Positions 26,857 to 37,235 of a stretch of DNA of 64,000 nucleotides are shown here, piece after piece (the first letter of the stretch is position 1; every line of letters begins with the position of its first letter). Made by a program: the position numbers and the translations under genes. The notes beneath the pieces are model-generated. The model had not been told where the DNA came from. It ran no database searches and saw only the letters and a program-made list of their open reading frames with translations. Origin of the DNA: Mycolicibacterium chubuense (lineage in GTDB: Bacteria; Actinomycetota; Actinomycetes; Mycobacteriales; Mycobacteriaceae); NCBI RefSeq assembly GCF_001044255.1, contig NZ_JYNX01000060.1:18232-82231 (forward strand), read 5' to 3'.

Positions 26857-28701
26857 ATGACGATGACGCATTCTCGACAGGACATGACGCTGCTCGCTCA
26901 GGGCAGCGAAGGCGGCGGCGCGGAGATCAGCCAGGTGATCGGTCTGTCCGCGGTCGCGATGGCAGTGACGGCGGTGCTGCTGTGGATCGGTTACCTGCAC
27001 CGTCAGCGCAAGATCTCCTGGCTGGAGAATCTCGCCGAATGGCTGGGCCGCCGGTTCAAACGACCGCCGTGGGTGGCCCTGCCGATCGCGATCTTCGTCA
27101 GCGCGATCATCTGCGCGCTGTTCGGTTTCATCTGGGACGTCAGCCTGCACATCGGTAAGGGCCGCGACCCGGGGCCGCTGGCCAACCCGGCGCACTACTT
27201 CATCATCGTGGGCCTGTTCTTCGTGTTCATCGCCGGATGCACCGCGATCGTGCTGCCGTTCGACAAGCCCGGCCCGGCGGCCGTGCGCATCACCGACCAC
27301 TGGTACGCCCCGGTCGGCGGCATCGTGATGGCCGGCTGCGGTATGTACGCGCTGATCGGCTTCCCCCTCGACGACGTCTGGCACCGCATCTTCGGCCAGG
27401 ACGTCACGCTGTGGGGGCCCACCCACCTGATGATGATCGGCGGCGCCGGGTTCTCCACGATCGCCGCGGCCTACCTCGAGTTCGAAGGCAAACGCGCAGT
27501 CGGGTCCGACGCGCCGAGGGACGGCATCGGCCTGAAGTTCATCCAGTACCTGGCGTTCGCCGGGGTGCTGATCGGGTTGTCGGTCTACCAGATCGAGTTC
27601 GACTTCGGCGTCCCGCAGTTCCGGCAGGTGTTCCAGCCCATGCTGATCGCCGCCGCCGCGTCGGTGGCGCTGGTCGCCGCGCGGATCTATCTGGGCCGCG
27701 GCGCTGCGCTCATCTCGGCGATCGTGGCCATCGGCCTGCGCGGCATCATCGCGTTCCTAGTGGCGCCCCTGCTCGAGGCGCCGGTGAACTGGTTCGCGCT
27801 GTACCTCGGCCCCGCGCTCGTCGTCGAACTGGTGGCCCTGACGCCGCTGTTCAAGCGACCGGTGTTGTTCGGCCTGGTCAGCGGACTCGGTGTCGCCACC
27901 GTCGGCCTGTGGCTGGAGTCGTTCTGGATCGACGCGGTGTACTTCTACCCGTGGCCGACCAGCATCTGGCCGGAAGCGCTGTCGATGGCCGTGCCCGTCG
28001 CCATCCTGGCCGGCGGCTGCGGCGCGATGATCGGCATGGTGCTGACCGGCCAGCGGCTGCCCCGCCGCGCGATCTCCGTCGGTCTGGTGGTGCTGACCGT
28101 GCTGGCGATCGGCGGGGCGACGGCGAACGGCCTGCGGTATTCGGTGCCGCAGAACGAGACCGCGACCTTCGCGCTGACCGAGACGCAGGGCCCCGGCCCG
28201 GGTCGGTTCGTCACCGCCGACGTGCGGTTCAATCCGCCGAACGCGATCAGTGACGACCCCAACTGGGTGTCGGTGCTGGCGTGGCAGGGCGGCCTGGCCA
28301 ATGAGCGTGGCCAGTTCATCGATCACCTCGACAGGGTCGGCCCGGGGCATTACGTCTCGACCAAGCCGATGCCGGTGTCCGGCCAGTGGAAGACGCTGCT
28401 GCGCGTGCACGACGGCACGACGCTGACCGCGGTGCCGATCTACCTGGCCGGCGACCCGGGGATCGGCGCCGAGGAAGTACCGGCCGAGGCGCAGTTCACC
28501 CGTCCGTTCGTCTCCGAGATCACGATCCTGCAGCGGGAGCGCAGCCCCGACATCCCGGCTTCGCTGTGGCTCATCGGCTGCCTGATCGTGCTGGTCTGCA
28601 CGCTGGCGATGATCGCCGGGATCAGCTGGGGCGGTGGTCGCATCAACCAGAGCGAATCCAGCGGCAGCGAAGCGGAGTTCGAGCCCTCGGGCCAGTCATG
28701 A
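26857..28701 (+). CDS. Multi-pass membrane protein, first gene of cupredoxin operon
   Basis: A 614-residue protein with about 11-12 membrane helices over residues 25-430 and a final helix near 575-595. Between them lies a soluble extracytoplasmic domain (residues about 440-560) rich in beta strands. Conserved-looking His/Met positions in or near helices include WYAPVGG, HLMMIGGAG and AHYFIIVG. ATG 26857 and ATG 26863 are both possible; ACAGGA suits the latter. Function is unknown; the company of a cupredoxin-like lipoprotein suggests metal or electron transfer. Its stop overlaps the next start (ATGA). Confidence 0.75.
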   Translation: MTMTHSRQDMTLLAQGSEGGGAEISQVIGLSAVAMAVTAVLLWIGYLHRQRKISWLENLAEWLGRRFKRPPWVALPIAIFVSAIICALFGFIWDVSLHIGKGRDPGPLANPAHYFIIVGLFFVFIAGCTAIVLPFDKPGPAAVRITDHWYAPVGGIVMAGCGMYALIGFPLDDVWHRIFGQDVTLWGPTHLMMIGGAGFSTIAAAYLEFEGKRAVGSDAPRDGIGLKFIQYLAFAGVLIGLSVYQIEFDFGVPQFRQVFQPMLIAAAASVALVAARIYLGRGAALISAIVAIGLRGIIAFLVAPLLEAPVNWFALYLGPALVVELVALTPLFKRPVLFGLVSGLGVATVGLWLESFWIDAVYFYPWPTSIWPEALSMAVPVAILAGGCGAMIGMVLTGQRLPRRAISVGLVVLTVLAIGGATANGLRYSVPQNETATFALTETQGPGPGRFVTADVRFNPPNAISDDPNWVSVLAWQGGLANERGQFIDHLDRVGPGHYVSTKPMPVSGQWKTLLRVHDGTTLTAVPIYLAGDPGIGAEEVPAEAQFTRPFVSEITILQRERSPDIPASLWLIGCLIVLVCTLAMIAGISWGGGRINQSESSGSEAEFEPSGQS

Positions 28702-28847
28702 CGGCGTCGCCCGACGTGGTGATCCTCGCCGATCACTCGATCTGGCTGGCGCTGCCCGCCTTCGCTCCCGCCTTCGTGGTGGCCGGCGTCGTGTTCTACA
28801 TCGCCAGGAAGAACCGGCAGAAGACCGACGAGACAGGAGAACCATGA
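28698..28847 (+). CDS. 49-residue single-span membrane protein
   Basis: A very short gene held between two ATGA overlaps, which makes it credible despite its size. The protein is one hydrophobic helix (IWLALPAFAPAFVVAGVVFY) followed by a basic tail (IARKNRQKTDETGEP), so the C-terminus should face the cytoplasm. Small helices of this kind often stabilise larger membrane complexes, and this gene is encoded between the two partners of the putative complex. Confidence 0.7.
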   Translation: MTASPDVVILADHSIWLALPAFAPAFVVAGVVFYIARKNRQKTDETGEP

Positions 28848-29239
28848 GCAGAGTCCTCGTCCTGGCCGCTGCGGTGGCGGTCCTGCTCGCCGGCTGCGGC
28901 GGCGACAAGAGTGCCGAGGAGACGACGTCGAACGCCGCCCAGCCCTCGATGACCGACGCCCAGGCCGCGCCACAGCGCCTCGTGCTGGACGTGACGATCA
29001 AGGGCGGCACCGTCACCCCCACCAACGAGCAGTTGCAGGCGGCGGTCAAGCAGCCGATCGTGATCCGGGTCGACAGCGACGCGGCCGACGAGTTGCACGT
29101 GCACTCCACGCCGGAGCATTCGTTCCCGATCGCCGTCGGTCCCGGGCAGTCGTTCCAGTTCACCGTCGACATGCCCGGCCGGGTCGACGTCGAACTGCAC
29201 GCGCTGAACAAGACCGTCGCCACCATCGCTGTGCAGTGA
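28844..29239 (+). CDS. Cupredoxin-like lipoprotein
   Basis: A 131-residue lipoprotein with lipobox LLAGC at residue 18. The mature part is a small beta sandwich of the cupredoxin type: VTIKGGTVTPTNEQLQAAVK, VIRVDSDAADELHVHSTPEH, FQFTVDMPGRVDVELHAL. Blue-copper proteins need His-Cys-His-Met; here there are several His (HVHS, PEH, LHAL) but no Cys, so a type 1 copper site is absent. It may bind copper in another way or only share the fold. Third gene of the operon, coupled by ATGA. Confidence 0.8.
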   Translation: MSRVLVLAAAVAVLLAGCGGDKSAEETTSNAAQPSMTDAQAAPQRLVLDVTIKGGTVTPTNEQLQAAVKQPIVIRVDSDAADELHVHSTPEHSFPIAVGPGQSFQFTVDMPGRVDVELHALNKTVATIAVQ

Positions 29240-29246
29240 CGGGCCG

Positions 29247-30563
29247 GTGACGACCCAGCTCCTGGCGCACGGTCTGGGCGGCTCGACCGATCTGCCGATC
29301 CCGGTCACCTACGCGCTCATCGGCGCGGCATGGGCGTTGACGTTCACCTTCGCCGTCGTCGCGTTGGCGTGGCGCTCCCCTCGATTCGATCCGGAGCGGC
29401 CCGGCCGGGCGCTGCCGCGCCGAGTGACCGCCGTGGTCGACGCACCCGCGACGCGCTGGGTGCTGGCTGTCGTCTCGCTGCTGCTGACCGGCTGGGTGGC
29501 GATGGCGGCGTTCCTCGGCCCGCAGACCGCGGACAACCCGCTTCCCGGGGTGTTCTACGTGCTGCTGTGGGTCGGTCTGGTGGCGGTGTCGCTGCTGTTC
29601 GGACCGGTGTGGCGGGTGATCTCGCCGGTGCGCGCCCTGCACCGCGTCCTGGGCCGACGGTCGTTCGGTGTCACGTACCCGCAGGCCTTCGGGTACTGGC
29701 CGGCTGCCGCGGGGCTGTTCGCCTTCGTGTGGCTGGAACTGGCCAGCCCCGATCCCGGTTCGGTACCGGCGATCCGGATCTGGCTGCTGGTGTATGTCGT
29801 CGTCACGCTGGCCGGCGCGCTGTGCTGCGGCACCCGGTGGTGCGCGCGGGCCGATCCGTTCGAGGTGTACAGCACCGTCGCCTCCCGGTTGTCGCCGATG
29901 CGCCGCAACGCCGACGGCCGGATCGCCGTCGGCAACCCGTTCGACCATCTGGTGGCGCTGCCGGTGCGGCCGGGCATCGTGGCCGTACTGTCGGTGCTGC
30001 TCGGCTCGACGGCGTTCGACAGCTTCTCGGCCACCCCGCAGTGGCGGTCGTTCACCGACCGCGTCACCGACTCGGCCGACGGCGCCACCCTGCTGCGGAC
30101 CGCGGGGCTGCTGCTGTTCGCCGTTGTCGTCGCCGTGTCCTTCACCCTGGCCGCGCGGTGCACCGGCGGGGTCGACGCCCAGCGCCGCCGGGAACTGCCC
30201 GGGCTGCTGGCGCACTCCCTGATCCCGATCGTCGTCGGCTATGTGTTCGCGCACTACCTCACCTATCTGGTCGAGCGCGGGCAGCAGACGATCGTCCGAC
30301 TGGCCGATCCGCTGGGCCGCGGATGGAACGTGCTGGGCCTGGCCGACAACGACGTCAGCTATGTGCTGTCGATGCACCCGGCGGTGGTGGCCACGCTGAA
30401 GGTCGGCTTCGTCGTGGCCGGCCACATCGCCGGTGTGATCGCTGCGCACGACCGCGCGCTGGCCCTGCTACCGCGGGCCCACCAGGTGACCGGGCAGCTC
30501 GCCATGATGTTGGTGATGGTCGGGTACACGTTCACCGGACTGTATTTGCTGTTCGGGGGGTGA
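29247..30563 (+). CDS. Multi-pass membrane protein (family often labelled fenitrothion hydrolase)
   Basis: A 438-residue protein with about ten membrane helices and no soluble domain of size. Its neighbours and pattern (FGYWPAAAGLFAFVWLEL, CCGTRWCARADPFEVYSTVA, LPGLLAHSLIPIVVGYVFAH, AGHIAGVIAAHDRALAL) match a family that databases often name fenitrothion hydrolase after FedB, from memory. That name reflects one reported activity and is a poor guide to the normal role. His residues in helices (LAHSL, FAHYL, HIAGV) could bind metal. GTG 29247 is seven bases after the lipoprotein stop. Last gene of the operon. Confidence 0.7.
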   Translation: MTTQLLAHGLGGSTDLPIPVTYALIGAAWALTFTFAVVALAWRSPRFDPERPGRALPRRVTAVVDAPATRWVLAVVSLLLTGWVAMAAFLGPQTADNPLPGVFYVLLWVGLVAVSLLFGPVWRVISPVRALHRVLGRRSFGVTYPQAFGYWPAAAGLFAFVWLELASPDPGSVPAIRIWLLVYVVVTLAGALCCGTRWCARADPFEVYSTVASRLSPMRRNADGRIAVGNPFDHLVALPVRPGIVAVLSVLLGSTAFDSFSATPQWRSFTDRVTDSADGATLLRTAGLLLFAVVVAVSFTLAARCTGGVDAQRRRELPGLLAHSLIPIVVGYVFAHYLTYLVERGQQTIVRLADPLGRGWNVLGLADNDVSYVLSMHPAVVATLKVGFVVAGHIAGVIAAHDRALALLPRAHQVTGQLAMMLVMVGYTFTGLYLLFGG

Positions 30564-30581
30564 ACGCGGGGCCGGTGGGGC

Positions 30582-30587
30582 TATCGT
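30582..30587 (+). promoter_or_regulatory. -10 element for leaderless PAS-ANTAR gene
   Basis: TATCGT, seven bases before GTG 30595. It argues for the GTG at 30595 instead of the GTG at 30586. Confidence 0.5.
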
Positions 30588-30594
30588 GCTCGAT

Positions 30595-31272
30595 GTGCCC
30601 GACGAGGAGTCACTCGAGCAGGCGCTCGCCGGAGGCGCCCCCCAGCGCGTCGGCTGGTTCAAGTTCTTCTTCGCCGACGAACGCTGGGAGTGGTCCGAGC
30701 AGGTGCAGATCCTGCATGGCTACCAACCCGGCACGGTGACCCCGACCACCGAACTCGTGCTGTCCCACAAACATCCGGCCGACCGTCAACAGGTCGCCGC
30801 CACCCTCGAGGAGATGCGGCGCACCCACCGCACCTTCTCGACCCGGCACCGCATCATCGACACCCGCGGCGAGGTCCACGAGGTCGTCGTGATCGGTGAC
30901 CGGCTGACCGACGACGCGGGCCGGCTGATCGGCACCCACGGCTTCTACGTCGACGTCACCCCGACCGCGGCGATGACAAAAGCGATGGTCACCGCCGCGC
31001 TGACCGAGATCACGGAGAACCGGGCGGTCATCGAGCAGGCCAAGGGCATGCTGATGCTGATCTACCGACTCGACGCCGAGGCCGCGTTCGAGTTGCTGCG
31101 CTGGCGGTCCCAGGAGTCCAACATCAAGCTCCGGGTGCTGGCCGAGCAGGTGCTCGCCGATTACGCGGCGCTGGTCTACGAGGAGTCGCTGCCGTCGCGC
31201 GAGACGTTCGACCATCTGCTTCTCACCGCTCACCAGCGTGTCGAGCGCAGCGGCGATACCGTGAGCGGATGA
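30595..31272 (+). CDS. PAS-ANTAR RNA-binding antiterminator
   Basis: About 225 residues. The N-terminal half is a PAS domain (WFKFFFADERWEWSEQVQIL, LVLSHKHPADRQ, TRHRIIDTRGEVHEVVVIGD); the C-terminal 80 residues are an ANTAR domain (ITENRAVIEQAKGMLMLIYR, DAEAAFELLRWRSQESNIKL). ANTAR proteins bind paired hexaloop RNA stems and prevent termination; the PAS domain is the sensor. There is no receiver domain. The GTG at 30595 is chosen from the -10 hexamer spacing. It overlaps pncA by ATGA. Confidence 0.85.
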   Translation: MPDEESLEQALAGGAPQRVGWFKFFFADERWEWSEQVQILHGYQPGTVTPTTELVLSHKHPADRQQVAATLEEMRRTHRTFSTRHRIIDTRGEVHEVVVIGDRLTDDAGRLIGTHGFYVDVTPTAAMTKAMVTAALTEITENRAVIEQAKGMLMLIYRLDAEAAFELLRWRSQESNIKLRVLAEQVLADYAALVYEESLPSRETFDHLLLTAHQRVERSGDTVSG

Positions 31273-31820
31273 GAGCGCTCATCATCGTCGACGTGCAGAA
31301 CGACTTCTGCGAGGGCGGCTCGCTGGCGGTCACCGGCGGCGCCGCCGTGGCCCGCGGCATCAACGACCTGCTCGCCGGGACCCACGGCTACGACCACGTG
31401 GTGGCCACCAAGGACTTCCACATCGATCCCGGCGACCACTTCTCCGACCGGCCCGACTACGTCGACTCCTGGCCGCCGCACTGCGTGGTGGGCTCCGACG
31501 GGGTCCAGTTCCACCCCGATCTCGACGTCACCCCGATCGAGGCCGTCTTTCGCAAGGGCCAGTACTCGGCGGCCTACAGCGGCTTCGAAGGCGCCGACGA
31601 CGACGGCACCACCCTCGCGGACTGGCTGGGCGAGCGGGGGGTGGACACCGTGGACGTGGTGGGCATCGCCACCGACTACTGCGTCAAGGCGACGGCGGCC
31701 GACGCCGCGGCCGCCGGTCTGACGACGCGGGTCCTGCTGGACCTCACCGCCGGTGTCGCGCCCGCGAGCACCGACGAGGCGATCGACGCGCTGCGCGCCG
31801 CCGGCGTGACCGTCGGCTGA
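31269..31820 (+). CDS. pncA: Nicotinamidase / pyrazinamidase
   Basis: A 183-residue enzyme. All PncA residues fall at the same numbers as in M. tuberculosis PncA: catalytic Asp8, Lys96 and Cys138 (ATDYCVKA), and metal ligands Asp49, His51, His57 and His71 (KDFHIDPGDH, PPHCVVG). It converts nicotinamide to nicotinic acid in NAD salvage and activates the drug pyrazinamide. The ATG overlaps the stop of the PAS-ANTAR gene, an operon link not usually discussed for pncA. Confidence 0.96.
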   Translation: MRALIIVDVQNDFCEGGSLAVTGGAAVARGINDLLAGTHGYDHVVATKDFHIDPGDHFSDRPDYVDSWPPHCVVGSDGVQFHPDLDVTPIEAVFRKGQYSAAYSGFEGADDDGTTLADWLGERGVDTVDVVGIATDYCVKATAADAAAAGLTTRVLLDLTAGVAPASTDEAIDALRAAGVTVG

Positions 31821-31834
31821 TCCGGGTCGGCGTC

Positions 31835-32263
31835 ATGTTCGAGCGGTACACCGAGGAAGCCAAGGAGCTGATCGGGCACGCGCAGCTGGAGGCGCGTCAC
31901 CTCGGACACAACATGCTCGGTCCGGAGCATCTGCTGCTCGGCGCGCTGCGCACCGACGGCCCGGTGGCCGCGGTCCTCACCGAGGCGGGCCTGTCCCACC
32001 CGCGTGCCGTCGAGACGCTGCGCCACTTCTGCGGCGCCGAGGTCCCGCCGCCGGAGGGCCACGTCCCGTTCAGCGACGGCGGCCGGGCCGCGCTGGGCGA
32101 CGCGATGACGATCGCCGACGAGCGGGGTGACCGGCACATCGGGGCCGAACACCTCATGCTCGCCGTGACCAGCGCGGAGGTCGATCTGACCGCCAGGCTG
32201 CTGGCCGACATGAACGTCGACGTCGCCGCGCTGCGCGCCCGGCTGACTGCTGAAAAGCTGTGA
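31835..32263 (+). CDS. Free-standing double Clp N-terminal domain protein
   Basis: A 142-residue protein made of two Clp-N repeats (FERYTEEAKELIGHAQLEAR, GHNMLGPEHLLLGALR and then FSDGGRAALGDAMTIADERG, RHIGAEHLMLAVTS). These are the substrate- or adaptor-binding lobes of ClpC/ClpA chaperones, but no AAA+ module follows. It is shorter than M. tuberculosis ClpC2, which also lacks the motor. It could act as an adaptor or decoy for the ClpC1P system. Fourteen bases after pncA, so probably cotranscribed. Confidence 0.85.
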   Translation: MFERYTEEAKELIGHAQLEARHLGHNMLGPEHLLLGALRTDGPVAAVLTEAGLSHPRAVETLRHFCGAEVPPPEGHVPFSDGGRAALGDAMTIADERGDRHIGAEHLMLAVTSAEVDLTARLLADMNVDVAALRARLTAEKL

Positions 32264-32339
32264 TGGATCGAACGGTTGCACCGCCCTTCATGTGGGCATC
32301 CCCTATCGCCAGAGCCGATCGCTACGCCAGGAGAGTTAC

Positions 32340-34496
<2,157 letters not shown>

Positions 34497-34580
34497 CGAG
34501 CCGCTGTGAAAGGCGTTGCGCGCCACCACGCTTAGTGTCGCGGTTCAGCGCTTTTCACCGATCGGTGTGTTAGCTTGAAG
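34497..34580. other. Intergenic lead-in with CACCGATCGGTG palindrome
   Basis: Between the glgX stop and the folded element. The 12-bp perfect palindrome CACCGATCGGTG (34556-34567) is followed by TTAGCTTGAAG. It could be an operator next to a promoter for a small RNA reading to the right; no standard -35 was found. Confidence 0.3.
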
Positions 34581-34702
34581 AAGCTGTTGCAGCCGTGGCC
34601 GCCACGTTGGCACTCGTCGTGACGAGGCGCCACCGGTCGGGCGGGCCGGAGTAGGAGCCGTTGAGCGGCGGTGACCTACCGGGTGGCCACGGTTGCCAGC
34701 TT
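34581..34702. ncRNA. Candidate structured RNA or complex terminator
   Basis: A 6-bp helix (34581-34586 with 34697-34702) and, after a two-base bulge, a continuous 15-bp helix (34589-34603 with 34682-34696, one internal G-U plus one G-U near the end) enclose 78 bases that fold into two or three smaller hairpins: CTCGT/ACGAG at 613-626, CCGG/CCGG at 633-649, and GTAGG/CCTAC at 651-679 with an inner GCCG/CGGC. On the plus strand it ends in CAGCTTTTCT. It lies between convergent glgX and mak. Either strand could be expressed. It matches no RNA family I recognise. Confidence 0.45.
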
Positions 34703-34722
34703 TTCTGGTCTCCCGGCGCCGC

Positions 34723-36003
34723 TCAGGCGCTGAGGATGCGCTCGATCGATCGCATCGGAATGGGCAGCCACGACGGCCGGAAGCGTGCCTCGTAGGCCGC
34801 CTCGTACACCGCCTTGTCGAGTTCGTAGGCCGCGAGCACCTGACCCGACGCGCGCGGATCCTCCCCCGCGACGGCGGCGTACCCGTCGCAGAACGCGGTG
34901 CTGTTGCGGTCCACCCACTGGCGCGCCCGCTCGGCGAGCGCCCCGTCGCCGCTGTGGTCGACCAGCCGCTGGTAGGCGGCGTACTCGTACGAGCGCAGCA
35001 CGCCGGCGACGTCGCGCCACGGCGAATCGGGCCGGCGCCGTTCGTCGAGCGGCTGTCCCGGCTCGCCCTCGAAGTCGATGAGCAGCCACGCCGCAGGGGT
35101 CCGCAGCACCTGACCGAGGTGCAGGTCACCGTGCACCCGCTGCACGGTCAGCGTCTCGTCGGCCAGCTTGCGGTAGCGCTCCTCGATCAGCGGCGCGTGC
35201 GGCGCCAGGGCCGGCGCCGCGGCGACCGCGGTCTGTAGCCGCGCGAGCGCGGTGTCGACCGGGAAGGTGACCGTCGACGTGCCGAGCGTCTGGGCCAGGG
35301 CGGCGTGCACGGATGCGACCGCTTCGCCGAGCAGGCGCGACTCCTCGGTGAAGTCGGTGAAGTCGTCGCGGGCGCTGGCCGTGGCCATGTCCCAACCCTC
35401 GGAGCTGTCGGCGGCGAACGCCGTCACCATCCCCAGCGCGCACGGCTGCGAGCCCCACTGGGTGTCGAAGGAGCCGAACAGCACGGCCACGTGGGGGTTC
35501 TGCACGCGGGCCAGTTCGCGGTTGAGTTCGATGTCGGGATTGATACCGGGAGTGACGCGGCGGAACACCTTGAGGATCGCGTCCCGGCCGAAGATCACGC
35601 TGGTGTTGCTCTGCTCGGCACCCGACACCCGCGGTGCGGCGTCGAGCGGCAGATCGATGCCGGGCTCCTTGACGAACGTCAGCGGGCCGACGGTCGCGGA
35701 CCGGTCGATCAGCGCCAGGAGGTGCCGGGCGGCCTGCGGGTCGTACATCGCGTCGTAGGCCAGCCGGTCTCCGTCGGAGCCGATCCGCGCGACGTCGCCG
35801 AACCCGTCGATCGGGGCATCGGCCCAGCGGACCAGCACCTGGTAGCGCTCGGCGGCGCCGTCGGTGTACGAGACGTCGAGCAGCACGTGGTCGAGGTCGG
35901 GCTGCAGCGGCGTGACCGCCGCCGGCGCGGCATCGGCCAGCACGCGGGTGCGGCCGGCGTACCAGCGCTGGCGGACGATCCAGTCACCGAAGGGCAGCGT
36001 CAT
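34723..36003 (-). CDS. mak: Maltokinase
   Basis: A 426-residue enzyme of the aminoglycoside-kinase-like fold. [12 protein letters not shown] holds the catalytic loop and [20 protein letters not shown] the metal-binding loop; the N-terminal cap begins [20 protein letters not shown] as in mycobacterial Mak (Rv0127). It phosphorylates maltose to maltose-1-phosphate, the donor used by GlgE for alpha-glucan. In M. tuberculosis mak follows treS; here the upstream gene is an unrelated wall protein, so treS is elsewhere or this is a second copy. AGGAGAACC precedes the ATG. Confidence 0.92.
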   Translation of the reverse strand: MTLPFGDWIVRQRWYAGRTRVLADAAPAAVTPLQPDLDHVLLDVSYTDGAAERYQVLVRWADAPIDGFGDVARIGSDGDRLAYDAMYDPQAARHLLALIDRSATVGPLTFVKEPGIDLPLDAAPRVSGAEQSNTSVIFGRDAILKVFRRVTPGINPDIELNRELARVQNPHVAVLFGSFDTQWGSQPCALGMVTAFAADSSEGWDMATASARDDFTDFTEESRLLGEAVASVHAALAQTLGTSTVTFPVDTALARLQTAVAAAPALAPHAPLIEERYRKLADETLTVQRVHGDLHLGQVLRTPAAWLLIDFEGEPGQPLDERRRPDSPWRDVAGVLRSYEYAAYQRLVDHSGDGALAERARQWVDRNSTAFCDGYAAVAGEDPRASGQVLAAYELDKAVYEAAYEARFRPSWLPIPMRSIERILSA

Positions 36004-36074
36004 GACGGTTCTCCTGCGTCGGGATGGGACACGTCCTCACCTACCCGGCAGGGCGGGAGACGAATCACGCGCCC

Positions 36075-37097
36075 TCAGGGCAGGAAGCGCTCGGCGCCGG
36101 CCGTCCGCACGAAGCGCACGCTGTTGGCCTGGCGGTATCCGATCACGCCGCCGCCGAAGGTCAGCAGTGCCAGGCCCGCCACTCCGGGCAGAGCCACCGC
36201 CGCGATCTGTGCCAGCGTGGGATTGAGCACCGCCCGCCGCATGCCCTCGGGGCGCGGTGCGCCCTCGCGGGCCATGGGCCGGGCGGTGGTGCCCGGCGTC
36301 GGGGCGACCGAGCCGCGGATCACCGGGGTGTTGGCCCCGGCCACGCCGGGCGCGGTGAACCCGGGCTCGGCGGGAACGCCGCCCGGCGCACGCACCGCCG
36401 GCTTGGGTCCGGCTCCGGCGACGGTGATGGCCCGCGGAACCGTGACGACCAGCGGGGCGCGGAACACGGTGGGATCGGCTCCCGCGCCACTGCCGCCGCC
36501 GACCGCGGTGCCGGTGCCGGCGTCGACGACGGGCGCCTCCTCCTGGGTGCGGAACGACGGCCCGGGCGGCGGAGGAGGCGGCAGGATCTGCAGAGCGGAC
36601 AGGAACTCGGTGAGCGTCGGCACCGGAATCTGCACGGTGGTGTAGAAGGTCGACGGCGCAGGCAGCTTGCCGAACGGGATCTCGCCGGGCGCCGGCAGAC
36701 GCAGCATCGGCAGGGTGATGGAGTTGCTGGTCCTCTGCGGTGCTTTCGTCGGGGGCGCGACGTCCGGCTCGGTGGAGCCCCCCGAGCCCCCGCTGCGGGT
36801 TTCCTCGTCGACGCTCGTGTCGACGGACACCGACGGGCTGTCGGTGTCGTCGGGAGTCTGCGCCGACGAGTCGGGATCGCTACTCCCGGTAGGTGTATCA
36901 GGTTTGCTGGAGGCGGTGGAATCGGAGCCGGAGCCGGTCGTCCCGGATGAGGTCCCCGTGTCCGTGGACCCGCTCTGCGAGGACCCGTCGGAGTCGGACG
37001 GCTGGGCGAGCACCGGGGCCGCGGTGAAGCCGCCGATCAGCAGGCCCAGCGAGATCACGCCGGCGGCCGCGAAGGCGCGCAGCGCGGGCTTCGCCAT
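36075..37097 (-). CDS. Secreted, C-terminally anchored wall protein
   Basis: A 340-residue protein. Signal peptide to about LAQPS; residues 32-110 are almost only Ser, Thr, Asp, Gly and Pro; a middle region carries SNSITLPMLRLPAPGEIPFG and FYTTVQIPVPTLTEFLSALQ; a Pro/Ala-rich stretch follows; and one membrane helix (LPGVAGLALLTFGGGVIGYR) near residue 310 is followed by a short basic tail. There is no LPXTG motif. This layout suits a protein spanning the wall and held by its C-terminal helix. Family not recognised. A 9-bp inverted repeat flanks its promoter region. Confidence 0.7.
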   Translation of the reverse strand: MAKPALRAFAAAGVISLGLLIGGFTAAPVLAQPSDSDGSSQSGSTDTGTSSGTTGSGSDSTASSKPDTPTGSSDPDSSAQTPDDTDSPSVSVDTSVDEETRSGGSGGSTEPDVAPPTKAPQRTSNSITLPMLRLPAPGEIPFGKLPAPSTFYTTVQIPVPTLTEFLSALQILPPPPPPGPSFRTQEEAPVVDAGTGTAVGGGSGAGADPTVFRAPLVVTVPRAITVAGAGPKPAVRAPGGVPAEPGFTAPGVAGANTPVIRGSVAPTPGTTARPMAREGAPRPEGMRRAVLNPTLAQIAAVALPGVAGLALLTFGGGVIGYRQANSVRFVRTAGAERFLP

Positions 37098-37115
37098 GAT
37101 GCCCCCATCTCGACC

Positions 37116-37159
37116 GTGCCGATGAATTGACTCCCATCGTGATTCTCTCACATCGGCAC
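37116..37159. promoter_or_regulatory. Inverted repeat upstream of the wall-protein gene
   Basis: GTGCCGATG (37116-37124) and CATCGGCAC (37151-37159), perfect nine-base arms 26 bases apart, 19-62 bases upstream of ATG 37097. It is placed where an operator or leader stem would act. Confidence 0.4.
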
Positions 37160-37223
37160 AAGTGCCAGCCCGAATCGGGATTTGCTGCGGATCACAACAA
37201 ATCGACGCCCCCGTCAGTTGGGT

Positions 37224-37229
37224 TATCGT
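37224..37229 (+). promoter_or_regulatory. -10 element for leaderless HugZ-like gene
   Basis: TATCGT, six bases before GTG 37236. No ribosome binding site is present. Confidence 0.5.
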
Positions 37230-37235
37230 GCCGAC

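Noticed and set aside
28844-29239. The lipoprotein as a blue (type 1) copper protein
   Set aside because: The mature part has no Cys apart from the lipidated one, so the His-Cys-His-Met site cannot form.
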